Assembly (NCBI GenBank): GCA_046757205.1
Contig: JBHHXR010000205.1
Span: 1 to 6,213 of the forward strand
DNA length: 6,213 nt
Origin: JBHHXR01 sp046757205
GTDB taxonomy: Bacteria; Pseudomonadota; Alphaproteobacteria; Rhodobacterales; Rhodobacteraceae
Reading direction: 5' to 3'
The notes under the pieces are model-generated. The model saw nothing but the letters and a program-made list of their open reading frames with translations. It was not told where the DNA came from and did not search any database. Of the stretch, positions 1-6,213 are shown one piece after another (positions within the stretch are counted from its first letter, which is position 1; each line of letters begins with the position of its first letter). Made by a program: the position numbers and the translations under genes.

Positions 1-1082
1 TCGCGGCCGGCGCGCTCCGCGACGACCTGGCGCAGCGCGCGGCGATCGGGAAGCTGCAACTGCTGCACAACCGGTTGATCGGCTACGATCCGGGCAGGCC
101 GAAACGCGTCGGTCTGGGGTTGTTCGGCTGGGGCCGCGAAAAGCTGCGCGACGCCGATGTTCCGGGTCTCTATCTTTTCGGCCCGGTCGGGCGCGGCAAG
201 TCGATGCTGATGGACATGTTTTTCGCCGCCGCGCCGGTCGTCCGCAAGCGGCGCGTGCATTTTCACGCCTTCATGCAGGAAATCCACGCGGGGTTGCACG
301 CGGCGCGGCGGACCGGCGTCGACGATGCGATAGCGCCGGTCGCGCGGGACGTCGCGCGCGCGTCCACGCTGCTGTGCTTCGACGAGATGCAGATCGCCGA
401 TATCACCGACGCGATGATCGTGGGGAGGCTTTTCGAGGCGCTGCTAAGCCGCGGCGTGATAATCGTGACGACGTCGAACCGGCACCCTGACGAGCTGTAC
501 AGGGACGGGCTGAACCGCGGTCTCTTTCTTCCGTTCATCGACCTGATCAAGGCCCGGCTGGACATTCATCACCTTGAGAGTCCGACAGACCACCGGCTGG
601 CGCGGCTGCGTGGCGTCCGCGTCTATCACACGCCGCTGGGCCAGCGTTCGCGGGAGGCGCTCGACGACGCCTTTGGCCTGCTGACAGGCCGCGAGGCTCC
701 CGGCCCGCTGACCATAAGCGCCAACGGGCGCGAGTTCGACCTTCCGCGCTTTCGCGCCGGCGTGGCGCGGGCGAGTTTCGCGGAACTGTGCAGCCGGCCG
801 CTCGGCCCGGCCGACTATCTGGCGCTCGCGGCCAGCGTGCGGGTCCTCGTGCTCGACGGCGTTCCGCGTCTGTCGCCGGAGAGAAAAGACGAAGCGAAAC
901 GGTTCGCCACGCTGGTCGATGCGCTCTACGAGGCCAGGGTGCGGCTGATCTGCTCGGCGGAAGCGGAGCCCGATGACCTGTACCCGAAGGGCAAATGGTC
1001 GTTCGAGTTCGCAAGGACGGCGTCGCGCCTGCACGAGATGCGCAGCCGCGACTGGACCGAAGGGGAAGCGGATGCCGGGTAG
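1..1082 (+). CDS. zapE: ZapE/AFG1-family cell division ATPase (5' end missing)
   Basis: This is an AAA-type P-loop ATPase of the COG1485 AFG1/ZapE family. The E. coli member acts at the Z-ring late in division, and the mitochondrial homologue Afg1/Lace1 works in protein quality control. The reading frame is open from base 3 (first visible residues AAGALRDDLAQ), so the real start lies upstream and the TTG at 75 is internal. Typical members have about 370 residues, so only a short N-terminal piece is missing. The Walker A motif GPVGRGKS is at 180-203 and the Walker B motif LLCFDE at 369-386. A sensor-like TTSNR follows, then the family signatures DGLNRGLFLPFIDLIK and, near the end, EAKRFATLVDALYEARVRL and FEFARTASRLHEM. 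All nucleotide-binding residues are intact. The gene ends with TAG directly against the convergent transglycosylase stop. No regulatory sequence is visible because the 5' end is outside the window. Confidence 0.95.
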   Translation, partial: AAGALRDDLAQRAAIGKLQLLHNRLIGYDPGRPKRVGLGLFGWGREKLRDADVPGLYLFGPVGRGKSMLMDMFFAAAPVVRKRRVHFHAFMQEIHAGLHAARRTGVDDAIAPVARDVARASTLLCFDEMQIADITDAMIVGRLFEALLSRGVIIVTTSNRHPDELYRDGLNRGLFLPFIDLIKARLDIHHLESPTDHRLARLRGVRVYHTPLGQRSREALDDAFGLLTGREAPGPLTISANGREFDLPRFRAGVARASFAELCSRPLGPADYLALAASVRVLVLDGVPRLSPERKDEAKRFATLVDALYEARVRLICSAEAEPDDLYPKGKWSFEFARTASRLHEMRSRDWTEGEADAG

Positions 1083-2321
1083 TCAGCGCAACCTGTGCAA
1101 CAGTTCCGTCGACGCATAGCCGTCCGGCGTGATCCCGATGCTGCGCTGAAACGCCCGGACCGCGCGGGTCGTGTTCGGGCCGTTCTTGCCGTCGATGCCG
1201 CCGGTGGAAAACCCGCGCGCCGTCAGGCGGCGCTGAAGCTCCCGTGTCTGGGCATGGGTCAGCGGCTTCTCGTGCCGCGGCCAGGAAGCCCTGAACCCGG
1301 GCGCGCCGGAAATCCGGTCGCCGAGATGACCGACCGCGAGCGCATAGGACATGGCGTTGTTGTAGCGCCGGATGACCCGGAAATTACGGAACACGACGAA
1401 GGCAGGCCCGTCCGCGCCGGCGGGCGTGAGGATCGAGCCGCTGCCGTGGTCGGGGATGGCCGAGCCGTCGGTCAGCCGGACGCCGAGGGCGTTCCAGTAG
1501 CGGACCGGCTTGCGAACCGTCAGCCCGGCATTGGCGAAGTCGAAACCGCCGGGAAGCCGCACCTCCGTCCCCCAGGGTTGCCCCCTGGTCCAGCCCTCGC
1601 CGGAAAGGAAGTTCGCGGTCGACGCCAGCGCGTCCGGCGGCCACCATATGTCGCGCGCGCCGTCGCCGGTGAAGTCCACCGCGTAGACCTCGAAACTGGT
1701 GGGGATGAACTGTGTATGCCCCATCGCCCCGGCCCAGGAGCCGGTCATCGCCGAAGGCTCCTTGTCGCCGGCCTGGACGATGCGCAGAGCGGAGATCAGT
1801 TGCCGCTCGGCGAATCGCCGGCGCCGCCCGTCGTAGGCGAGAGTGGCGTACGCCTCGATGACATTGTATCCCCCCGTGAATTGCCCGTAGGCGGTTTCCA
1901 GCCCCCAGACAGCCAGCAGCACCGGTGCCTCGACGCCGTACCTGGCCTCGATCGCGGCCAGTTCGCGGCGCCATTTCCTGTGCTTCGCGCGTCCGTTCCT
2001 GACCCGCTGCGGCGACACGGCGATATCGAGGTAGTCCCAGATCGCCTGGGTGAATTCCGACTGGTTGCGGTCGTGTTCGATAATCTTCGGGTTAAAACGA
2101 ACGTCACGGAAGGCCTTGTCGAACGTGGCGCGCCGGATGCCCGCGGCGGCGGCTTTGGGGCGGAACCTTTCAACCCAGCGCCGGAAGCCGCTCTGCGACC
2201 GGGCAACGGTGATTTCGCCGTTCCGCTCTGCCATGGCGCCGCCCTCCGCACTGGCTGTTCCGGCCGATCCGGGGATCAGGATGCAGGCGATCAGAAACCC
2301 GCCGACGATTGCCCGATTCAT
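1083..2321 (-). CDS. Exported lytic murein transglycosylase (MltB-like, with peptidoglycan-binding domain)
   Basis: This 412-residue enzyme should cleave the MurNAc-GlcNAc bond of peptidoglycan in the periplasm, forming 1,6-anhydro-MurNAc ends. Residues 1-25 form a Sec signal (MNRAIVGG, a hydrophobic run, then ASA before EGG). The SLT_2/MltB-type catalytic domain follows, with the expected catalytic Glu142 in WGLETAYG. Its conserved GSWAGAMGHTQFIPTSF stretch begins near residue 194, followed by DFTGDGARDIWWPP. A PG_binding_1 domain (about 354-412; LQRRLTARGF, IDGKNGPNT, AVRAFQ) completes the architecture usual for the alphaproteobacterial MltB-like family. The ATG at 2321 is chosen because it begins the signal peptide and has AGGG ten bases upstream (2332-2335). 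The frame extends to a TTG at 2378, which would add 19 residues, many of them basic, ahead of the signal. LIAC at residues 10-13 resembles a lipobox, but the hydrophobic stretch continues past the Cys, favouring ordinary cleavage. The family call is firm; the exact substrate length preference is not inferable. Confidence 0.94.
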   Translation of the reverse strand: MNRAIVGGFLIACILIPGSAGTASAEGGAMAERNGEITVARSQSGFRRWVERFRPKAAAAGIRRATFDKAFRDVRFNPKIIEHDRNQSEFTQAIWDYLDIAVSPQRVRNGRAKHRKWRRELAAIEARYGVEAPVLLAVWGLETAYGQFTGGYNVIEAYATLAYDGRRRRFAERQLISALRIVQAGDKEPSAMTGSWAGAMGHTQFIPTSFEVYAVDFTGDGARDIWWPPDALASTANFLSGEGWTRGQPWGTEVRLPGGFDFANAGLTVRKPVRYWNALGVRLTDGSAIPDHGSGSILTPAGADGPAFVVFRNFRVIRRYNNAMSYALAVGHLGDRISGAPGFRASWPRHEKPLTHAQTRELQRRLTARGFSTGGIDGKNGPNTTRAVRAFQRSIGITPDGYASTELLHRLR

Positions 2322-2353
2322 TCTTTTGCTGCCCTGCCTGCTGGCCCGCCGGA

Positions 2354-2359
2354 AGAATA
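2354..2359 (-). promoter_or_regulatory. Weak -10 candidate for the transglycosylase
   Basis: On the minus strand this reads TATTCT, matching four of six bases of the sigma-70 -10 consensus, about 33 bases before the ATG at 2321. A T-rich stretch (TTTTTT) lies 17 bases upstream but is a poor -35 element. If used, transcription would start near 2347, which would exclude the TTG start at 2378. It is a weak match and could be chance. Confidence 0.2.
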
Positions 2360-2376
2360 GCCTGCTTTGCGGCGGC

Positions 2377-2403
2377 AAAAAAGCATCGTTTCCACCGGAA
2401 GCG
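2377..2403 (-). terminator. Possible weak terminator after rnr
   Basis: On the minus strand a short hairpin (TTCC, loop GGT, GGAA, extended by CG/CG past one mismatch) is followed four bases later by six T residues at 2382-2377. It lies 36 bases beyond the rnr stop codon. The stem is short and the T run is displaced, so termination would be inefficient; read-through into the transglycosylase is plausible. Confidence 0.25.
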
Positions 2404-2438
2404 GGGAACTTTCGCGGTCGCGGTCCGCTGAAGCCGGC

Positions 2439-4703
2439 CTAGCGCCCCGTCCGTCCGGTTTTTCCCTGGTCTCTTGTCCGCCTGCGCCGGGCGCGCCCGG
2501 CGCGGCGCGGCGGCGCCGGCGGATTTCTCCCCGCCGCCGTCCGCGGCAACGCCTTGCCCTCGATGGACAGGAGTTCCAGGAGAAGACCGCCGGTAATCGG
2601 AACCGCCTCGGCCAGGCGCACCGTCGCGCGCATGCCGAGTCCGATCACGCGGCGCGATTTTTCGCCGGTCAGTGTCTGGGCGTCGGCGTCATAGTGGAAA
2701 TACTCGCGTCCGACATGGGATATCGGCACCAGCCCGTCGGCGCCGGTTTCCATCAACCGGATGAACAGGCCGAACCGGGCGATGCCGCTGACGACGCCCT
2801 CGAATTCGTTGCCCACCCGATCGGCAAGGTAGGCGGCGACATAACGGTCCGTGGTGTCGCGCTCGGCCAGCATCGAGCGCCGCTCGGTCTGAGAGATATG
2901 TTCTGCGGTCGCCTCCATTTCGTCGATGTCGCCGGGCGACAGGCCGTCCTTTCCCCATTTGTGCGCCGCGACCAGCGCACGGTGCACGATGAGATCGGCG
3001 TATCGCCGGATCGGCGAGGTGAAATGGGCGTAGCGCCGCAGGTTCAGCCCGAAATGGCCGAAATTCCGCGGCGCATAATAGGCCTGGGTCATCGAGCGCA
3101 GCACCGCGAGGCTGATCAGTTCCGCGTTCTCGGTGCCGGCCGCGGCATCGAGCAGCCGGTTGAACACCGATGTCTTCAGAACCTGCCCCTTGGCCAGCGT
3201 CAGGCCCACGCTCTCGGCAATTTCCCGCAGGGCATCGAGCTTTTCCGGGTTGGGTTCCTCGTGAACGCGGTAGAGAAAGGGCGTTCTCCGGGCTTCCAGC
3301 GTTTCGGCGGCGCAGGTGTTGGCCAACACCATGAATTCCTCGATCAGGCGGTGTGCGTCGTAGCGCTCGGCGAAAGAGATTGCCGCGACCTTGCCGTCCT
3401 CGGACAGGACGATCCGGCGTTCGGGCAGGTCGAGATGCAGCGGCTGGCGGCGGTCTCTCGCCTCGCGCAGGGCGCCGTAGGCTTTCCAGAGATTGCCGAT
3501 CGCGCCATCGGGCAGCGACGCGGTCACCTCATCGCGCGACCCGTCCGCGGCCGACTGCGCCTGACGGTAGCTGAGCGCAGCGCGCGAGCGGATCAGCGCG
3601 CGGGTGAAACGGTGGGCCAGCTTTCGGCCGTGCCGGTCAGCCGTTACCCGCAGCGCGACGCACGGCCGATCCACATCCCCGTTGAGCGAGCAGGCGTCAG
3701 CGGACAGCGCATCGGGCAGCATCGGCACGACACGGTCGGGGAAATAGGTCGAGTTGCCGCGCCGCCGCGCCTCGCGGTCGAGCGCGCTGCCGGGCGGCAC
3801 GTGATGGGCGACGTCGGCGATCGCCACCCACACGACATGGCCGCCTGGATTTTTCACGTCGTCGTCGGGCAGGGCGCAGACCGCGTCGTCGCGGTCTCGG
3901 GCGTCGGCCGGGTCTATCGTCACGAAGGGCAGGTCGCGCAGGTCCTCCCGGCCACCGGGCGAGACCGGCGCGGCCGAGGCCGCCTCGGCCAGCGCCTCGT
4001 CGGGAAACCGGTCGGGGATGCCGTGCTGGTGGATGGCGATCAGCGACAGCGCTTTCGGGGCCGAGGGATCGCCGAGGCGCGCCATGATACGCGCCTTCGA
4101 CAGGCCGATCCTGCCGCGTCCGCCGATCTGCTCGGCTTCCACAAGCTCGCCGTCGCGGGCGCCGCCGCGCTCGCCCGGCATAACGGCCCATTCGAGGTTC
4201 GACTTGCGGTCCACCGGCAGGATCCGGCCACCGGATTCGTCCTGCCGGAAGATTCCCACGACCCGGGTGGGGCCGGCGCCGATGCGGCGGATCAGCCTGC
4301 CTTCGTATGGCACGTGGGTTTCGCCGACCTCGGCGATGCGGCACAGGATGCGGTCGCCGACTGCCAGCGCCGGGTCGCCTTTCTTCGCCACGTAGAGCAC
4401 CGGCGGCGGCGGCTCGTCGCCTTTCCAGTTTTCCGGCTCGGCGAACAGATCGCCGTCCTTGTCGATGGCCGTGACCCGCAGAACCTCGACAGGCGCCAGC
4501 CGGTTGCGGTCGCGGTAGCTGCGCCGCTCCTTGGTCAGCAACCCTTCGGCATGGAGGTCCCGCAGGATGCGTTTCAGTTCGATCCGGTCGGCGCCCTTGA
4601 TGCCGAAGGCGCGCGCGATGTCGCGCTTGGAACTCTGGTTCGGGTTGTCGCGGACCCATTGCAGGATGGCTTCGCGGTCTGGGAGTCTGGACATGGCGCG
4701 CAT
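2439..4703 (-). CDS. rnr: Ribonuclease R (RNB-family 3'-5' exoribonuclease)
   Basis: RNase R is a processive 3'-to-5' exoribonuclease that degrades structured RNA in the cytoplasm, including rRNA fragments and decaying mRNA. The 754-residue protein has the full domain order: an N-terminal winged-helix segment (about 5-60), cold-shock/OB domains (about 68-245), the RNB catalytic domain (about 255-580), an S1 domain (about 630-712), and a basic tail. The metal-binding motif IDPADARDRDDA is at residues 263-274 with Asp264, Asp270, Asp272 and Asp273 all present. The second signature, YAHFTSPIRRYADLIVHR, is at 558-575. The S1 domain shows FEGVVSGIARFGLFIRL and DGLVPISHV. The tail after about 720 has 12 Arg in 34 residues. 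Two ATGs compete: 4703, with AGGTG ten bases upstream, and 4694, which gives the family-like opening MSRLPDREAIL. I list the first because of ribosome-binding-site spacing. A small membrane gene ends 39 bases upstream on the same strand, suggesting co-transcription. Confidence 0.97.
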   Translation of the reverse strand: MRAMSRLPDREAILQWVRDNPNQSSKRDIARAFGIKGADRIELKRILRDLHAEGLLTKERRSYRDRNRLAPVEVLRVTAIDKDGDLFAEPENWKGDEPPPPVLYVAKKGDPALAVGDRILCRIAEVGETHVPYEGRLIRRIGAGPTRVVGIFRQDESGGRILPVDRKSNLEWAVMPGERGGARDGELVEAEQIGGRGRIGLSKARIMARLGDPSAPKALSLIAIHQHGIPDRFPDEALAEAASAAPVSPGGREDLRDLPFVTIDPADARDRDDAVCALPDDDVKNPGGHVVWVAIADVAHHVPPGSALDREARRRGNSTYFPDRVVPMLPDALSADACSLNGDVDRPCVALRVTADRHGRKLAHRFTRALIRSRAALSYRQAQSAADGSRDEVTASLPDGAIGNLWKAYGALREARDRRQPLHLDLPERRIVLSEDGKVAAISFAERYDAHRLIEEFMVLANTCAAETLEARRTPFLYRVHEEPNPEKLDALREIAESVGLTLAKGQVLKTSVFNRLLDAAAGTENAELISLAVLRSMTQAYYAPRNFGHFGLNLRRYAHFTSPIRRYADLIVHRALVAAHKWGKDGLSPGDIDEMEATAEHISQTERRSMLAERDTTDRYVAAYLADRVGNEFEGVVSGIARFGLFIRLMETGADGLVPISHVGREYFHYDADAQTLTGEKSRRVIGLGMRATVRLAEAVPITGGLLLELLSIEGKALPRTAAGRNPPAPPRRAGRARRRRTRDQGKTGRTGR

Positions 4704-4713
4704 CTAGCACGCG

Positions 4714-4718
4714 CACCT
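4714..4718 (-). promoter_or_regulatory. Ribosome binding site of rnr
   Basis: AGGTG on the minus strand lies 10 bases before the ATG at 4703 and 19 before the ATG at 4694. The spacing favours the upstream start, but the site is only moderate, and the N-terminal family pattern would favour the downstream one. Confidence 0.45.
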
Positions 4719-4742
4719 GCCCGGGTCATGCGGATTTGTCGC

Positions 4743-5171
4743 TCATCCCGCCGCGGCGAAGATGTTCGCCGTCAAGGCGATCACGATCACCACCGAAAGA
4801 GAGGCTATCGTACCCAGCCCGCGCATCACTCTGGCGGTTGGCGGCCGGCCGTTTCGCCGTGCGTTCAGCGCGTGCACGTTCATCGCCAGCGACGCCGCGA
4901 GGACCACCGTCGCGAACAGCAGTTTGGCGGAGAAAACGCCGCCCAGGTCCATCGAGCCATAGACCATGTAGGCCAGCGGCAGGCCGGTGAGCCACAAAAC
5001 GACGATCGCCAGAAACCCGGCTTTCGTCAGTATTCCCATGGCCTGTTCGACCATCGGCGGCGGCGGAGCGCCGGACCGCGTGACAAGTGCGCCCAGCACG
5101 GTGTTGCCGCCGGTGGCCGCGCCGCCGAGGAGCAGGGAAAAGAGGTGCAGGAACTTCAAGATCAGAATCAC
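4743..5171 (-). CDS. Small four-helix integral membrane protein (CopD/DUF2269/HemJ-like appearance)
   Basis: This 142-residue protein is almost entirely hydrophobic, with four probable transmembrane helices at about 2-30, 50-71, 79-102 and 119-140. It should sit in the inner membrane. Helix 1 begins ILILKFLHLFSLLLGG and carries His9; helix 3 ends near His100 (MNVHALNARR). Early-helix LH plus a glycine-rich turn resembles small membrane families such as DUF2269, CopD-like proteins and HemJ, some of which bind haem or metal. This is resemblance by eye, so no function is assigned. The GTG at 5171 is chosen because GGAGGG lies six bases upstream; an in-frame ATG at 5213 would add 14 polar residues and has no ribosome binding site. 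The frame stays open further upstream into the esterase gene, but that extension is a shadow crossing a terminator. The gene ends 39 bases before rnr, on the same strand. No convincing promoter is seen in the short upstream gap. Confidence 0.8.
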   Translation of the reverse strand: MILILKFLHLFSLLLGGAATGGNTVLGALVTRSGAPPPPMVEQAMGILTKAGFLAIVVLWLTGLPLAYMVYGSMDLGGVFSAKLLFATVVLAASLAMNVHALNARRNGRPPTARVMRGLGTIASLSVVIVIALTANIFAAAG

Positions 5172-5177
5172 GGCTGT

Positions 5178-5183
5178 CCCTCC
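5178..5183 (-). promoter_or_regulatory. Strong ribosome binding site deciding a GTG start
   Basis: GGAGGG on the minus strand is six bases before GTG at 5171, the best ribosome binding site in the window. Its first two G residues also belong to the 9-base inverted repeat arm at 5182-5190, so they could be base-paired with the upstream terminator region. Confidence 0.8.
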
Positions 5184-5242
5184 GGTTTTGTAGCGCGCAA
5201 CGATGACACGCATGCCGGAAAAAATAAACGCACCAAAACCGG
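5182..5242 (-). repeat. Perfect 9-base inverted repeat overlapping terminator and ribosome binding site
   Basis: On the plus strand CCGGTTTTG (5182-5190) is the exact reverse complement of CAAAACCGG (5234-5242), with 43 bases between them. In minus-strand RNA, the upstream arm covers the whole terminator loop (5235-5240) plus flanking stem bases. The downstream arm ends in the first two G residues of the membrane gene's GGAGGG. The two pairings cannot form together. The repeat is seen directly; any regulatory role is inference. Confidence 0.5.
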
Positions 5243-5246
5243 TGCG
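5219..5246 (-). terminator. Intrinsic terminator of the esterase gene
   Basis: On the minus strand a perfect six-base stem (CGCACC / GGTGCG) with the six-base loop GGTTTT is followed immediately by TTTATTTTTT. It lies 20 bases past the esterase stop codon, the expected position for a rho-independent terminator. It separates the esterase from the membrane gene and rnr. Confidence 0.85.
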
Positions 5247-5266
5247 CCGCAAGTGCGTGAAAACGC

Positions 5267-6166
5267 TCAGCGAAGATTGGCGCGGAAGAACCCGAGCATG
5301 ATGTCGCCGGCGTCGATGTCCCTTGTGATCGGCCCAAGAATTCGCCGCGCCCATCTCGCTTTCGCCGGGCGGCCGGGCCAGCCGTGGCCGCCGCCCTCGA
5401 TGACGTAGTGGCGCAGCGGCGCCGCGCAGTTGCGGTAACGGATCAGCAGCACGCGGGTTCCGTCGGCGGGCACGCGGTCGGGCAGCGAGGTTTTCGTCGA
5501 GCCGTGGCAACGGTTGGCGGCCGCCCAGTCGCCGACGGTCCGGTCCGAAGACGCCGTTCTTCCCCGGTCCCTTCCGGACAGCCCGACCGGCCCGCCGCCG
5601 AAGGGAACCAGGGGATCGTCGGTGCCGTGGAAGAACAGCAGCGGCGTCGGCGCGCGGCGGCGGCACGCCAGCCCCACCGGGTGCCCGGCCTTCAGAACGG
5701 CGGCCCCGGCTACAAGGCCCGGATAGTCGCACAGCATCCGCAGTGTCATGAACCCGCCGTTGGAGATGCCGGTCATGAAGATGTTGCGGCGGTCGATCAG
5801 CCCCCTGTCGCCGAGGCTTTCCAGAAGCGCCGCCAGAAAACCGGCGTCGTCGCGCCTTGAAAGGGGCTGCCCGGCCCGGTCGGTTCTGCCGTCGTTCCAG
5901 TGCCGTGACAGGCCCTCCGGGACCACCAGGACCCAGCCCCGCGACACGGCGTCAAGCGCGGCATGGCGGATGATCTGCCGGGGTGCGCCGGCGCCGCCGT
6001 GCAGCAGGACGATGGCGGGAAGGCGCGTGCCGCGGCGTGGCCGTTCGAGGATCACCGTGCGCGTCTCGCCGCCATAGGTGAAGCGCAGCGTTTCGGCTGC
6101 GGACGTCCCGCCGCCGGCGTGAAAGATCAGCAGGACAGCGGCCAGAAGACGGATACATTCGTGCAT
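5267..6166 (-). CDS. Exported LpqC/PHB-depolymerase-like esterase (alpha/beta hydrolase)
   Basis: This 299-residue protein is an alpha/beta-hydrolase of the COG3509 (LpqC) group, which includes polyhydroxybutyrate depolymerase-like and feruloyl esterase-like enzymes. A signal peptide covers about residues 1-24 (hydrophobic LLAAVLLIF, then TSAAE), so it should act in the periplasm or outside the cell. The mature chain has the oxyanion motif LLHGGAG (54-60), RHWNDGR (88-94) and the nucleophile elbow GISNGG with Ser135. The acid motif is HGTDDPLVPF with probable Asp184, and the catalytic His261 is in EGGGHGWPG. The triad is complete. Cys220 and Cys247 sit where family members carry conserved cysteines and may form a disulfide with oxidative folding. 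No separate polymer-binding domain is present, so the substrate (short esters, polyester oligomers or plant phenolic esters) is open. ATG at 6166 has GGAG seven bases upstream (6174-6177). A TATAAT box upstream and a terminator downstream suggest a single-gene unit. Confidence 0.9.
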   Translation of the reverse strand: MHECIRLLAAVLLIFHAGGGTSAAETLRFTYGGETRTVILERPRRGTRLPAIVLLHGGAGAPRQIIRHAALDAVSRGWVLVVPEGLSRHWNDGRTDRAGQPLSRRDDAGFLAALLESLGDRGLIDRRNIFMTGISNGGFMTLRMLCDYPGLVAGAAVLKAGHPVGLACRRRAPTPLLFFHGTDDPLVPFGGGPVGLSGRDRGRTASSDRTVGDWAAANRCHGSTKTSLPDRVPADGTRVLLIRYRNCAAPLRHYVIEGGGHGWPGRPAKARWARRILGPITRDIDAGDIMLGFFRANLR

Positions 6167-6195
6167 GTCCGGGCTCCGTCGGCGGCGATACCCGC

Positions 6196-6201
6196 ATTAT
6201 A
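6196..6201 (-). promoter_or_regulatory. Consensus -10 box upstream of the esterase
   Basis: On the minus strand this is a perfect TATAAT in otherwise GC-rich sequence, 29 bases before the esterase ATG. Transcription would begin near 6189, giving a leader of about 23 bases that includes the GGAG site. The matching -35 element would fall just past the window end and cannot be checked. Confidence 0.6.
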
Positions 6202-6213
6202 CGCGCCCGCTGC

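Noticed and set aside
1095..2360. A 421-codon open frame antisense to the transglycosylase
   Set aside because: It opens for the same codon-composition reason, and its translation is a Pro/Arg/Gly-rich sequence without motifs, while the opposite strand encodes a complete signal-peptide enzyme.
2413..2425. Tandem CGCGGT units in the gap after rnr, with a GCGG/CCGC mini-hairpin
   Set aside because: Only two short copies, expected by chance in GC-rich DNA, and no adjacent T run to make a terminator.
3697..4716. A 339-codon same-strand frame overlapping the front of rnr
   Set aside because: It is an out-of-frame reading of rnr, rich in Arg, Pro and Gly, with no domain; rnr motifs are intact through this stretch.
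5184..5218. Possible promoter for the membrane gene in the gap after the terminator
   Set aside because: TACAAA resembles a -10 box only loosely, and no -35-like element lies at a suitable spacing.
2367..5408. A 1013-codon open frame on the plus strand, antisense to rnr and the membrane gene
   Set aside because: Its codons are exactly in register with rnr codons read backwards, where stops would correspond only to TTA, CTA or TCA in the sense gene; these are avoided in GC-rich genomes. It starts at a TTG, its product has no recognisable domain, and rnr on the other strand has full domain and motif support.
5172..5732. N-terminal extension of the membrane protein frame into the esterase gene
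   Set aside because: The extension crosses the intrinsic terminator and overlaps the esterase catalytic region in another frame; the GTG at 5171 with GGAGGG is a far better start.

Overview
The window is GC-rich and densely coded, and its gene set fits a free-living alphaproteobacterium. Visible supports are an AFG1/ZapE ATPase, an alphaproteobacterial-type lytic transglycosylase with a C-terminal peptidoglycan-binding domain, and RNase R. TTA, CTA and TCA codons are so scarce that long antisense frames stay open. The taxonomic guess rests on gene types and composition only; no species is identifiable by eye.

Layout: one gene lies on the plus strand and four on the minus strand. At the left edge, a 5'-truncated zapE runs rightward to 1082. 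Its stop codon touches the stop codon of a convergent, exported lytic murein transglycosylase (1083-2321, minus). A 117-base gap with a weak terminator-like hairpin and a weak promoter candidate separates it from rnr (RNase R, 2439-4703, minus). Thirty-nine bases upstream of rnr ends a small four-helix membrane protein (4743-5171, minus, GTG start with a strong ribosome binding site). Before that comes a convincing intrinsic terminator (5219-5246) that closes an exported esterase of the LpqC/PHB-depolymerase-like family (5267-6166, minus). The esterase has a perfect TATAAT box just upstream, at the right edge of the window.

How the genes work together: the membrane gene and rnr may be co-transcribed, with the transglycosylase possibly on the same transcript or on its own promoter. 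The esterase looks like a separate transcription unit. The functions are cell division or protein quality control (ZapE), cell-wall remodelling (transglycosylase), RNA turnover (RNase R), and periplasmic or secreted ester hydrolysis. They do not form one obvious pathway.

I found no mobile element, CRISPR array, RNA gene or clear novel system. The most unusual signal is a perfect 9-base inverted repeat linking the esterase terminator hairpin to the ribosome binding site of the downstream membrane gene. This would allow two mutually exclusive RNA folds.
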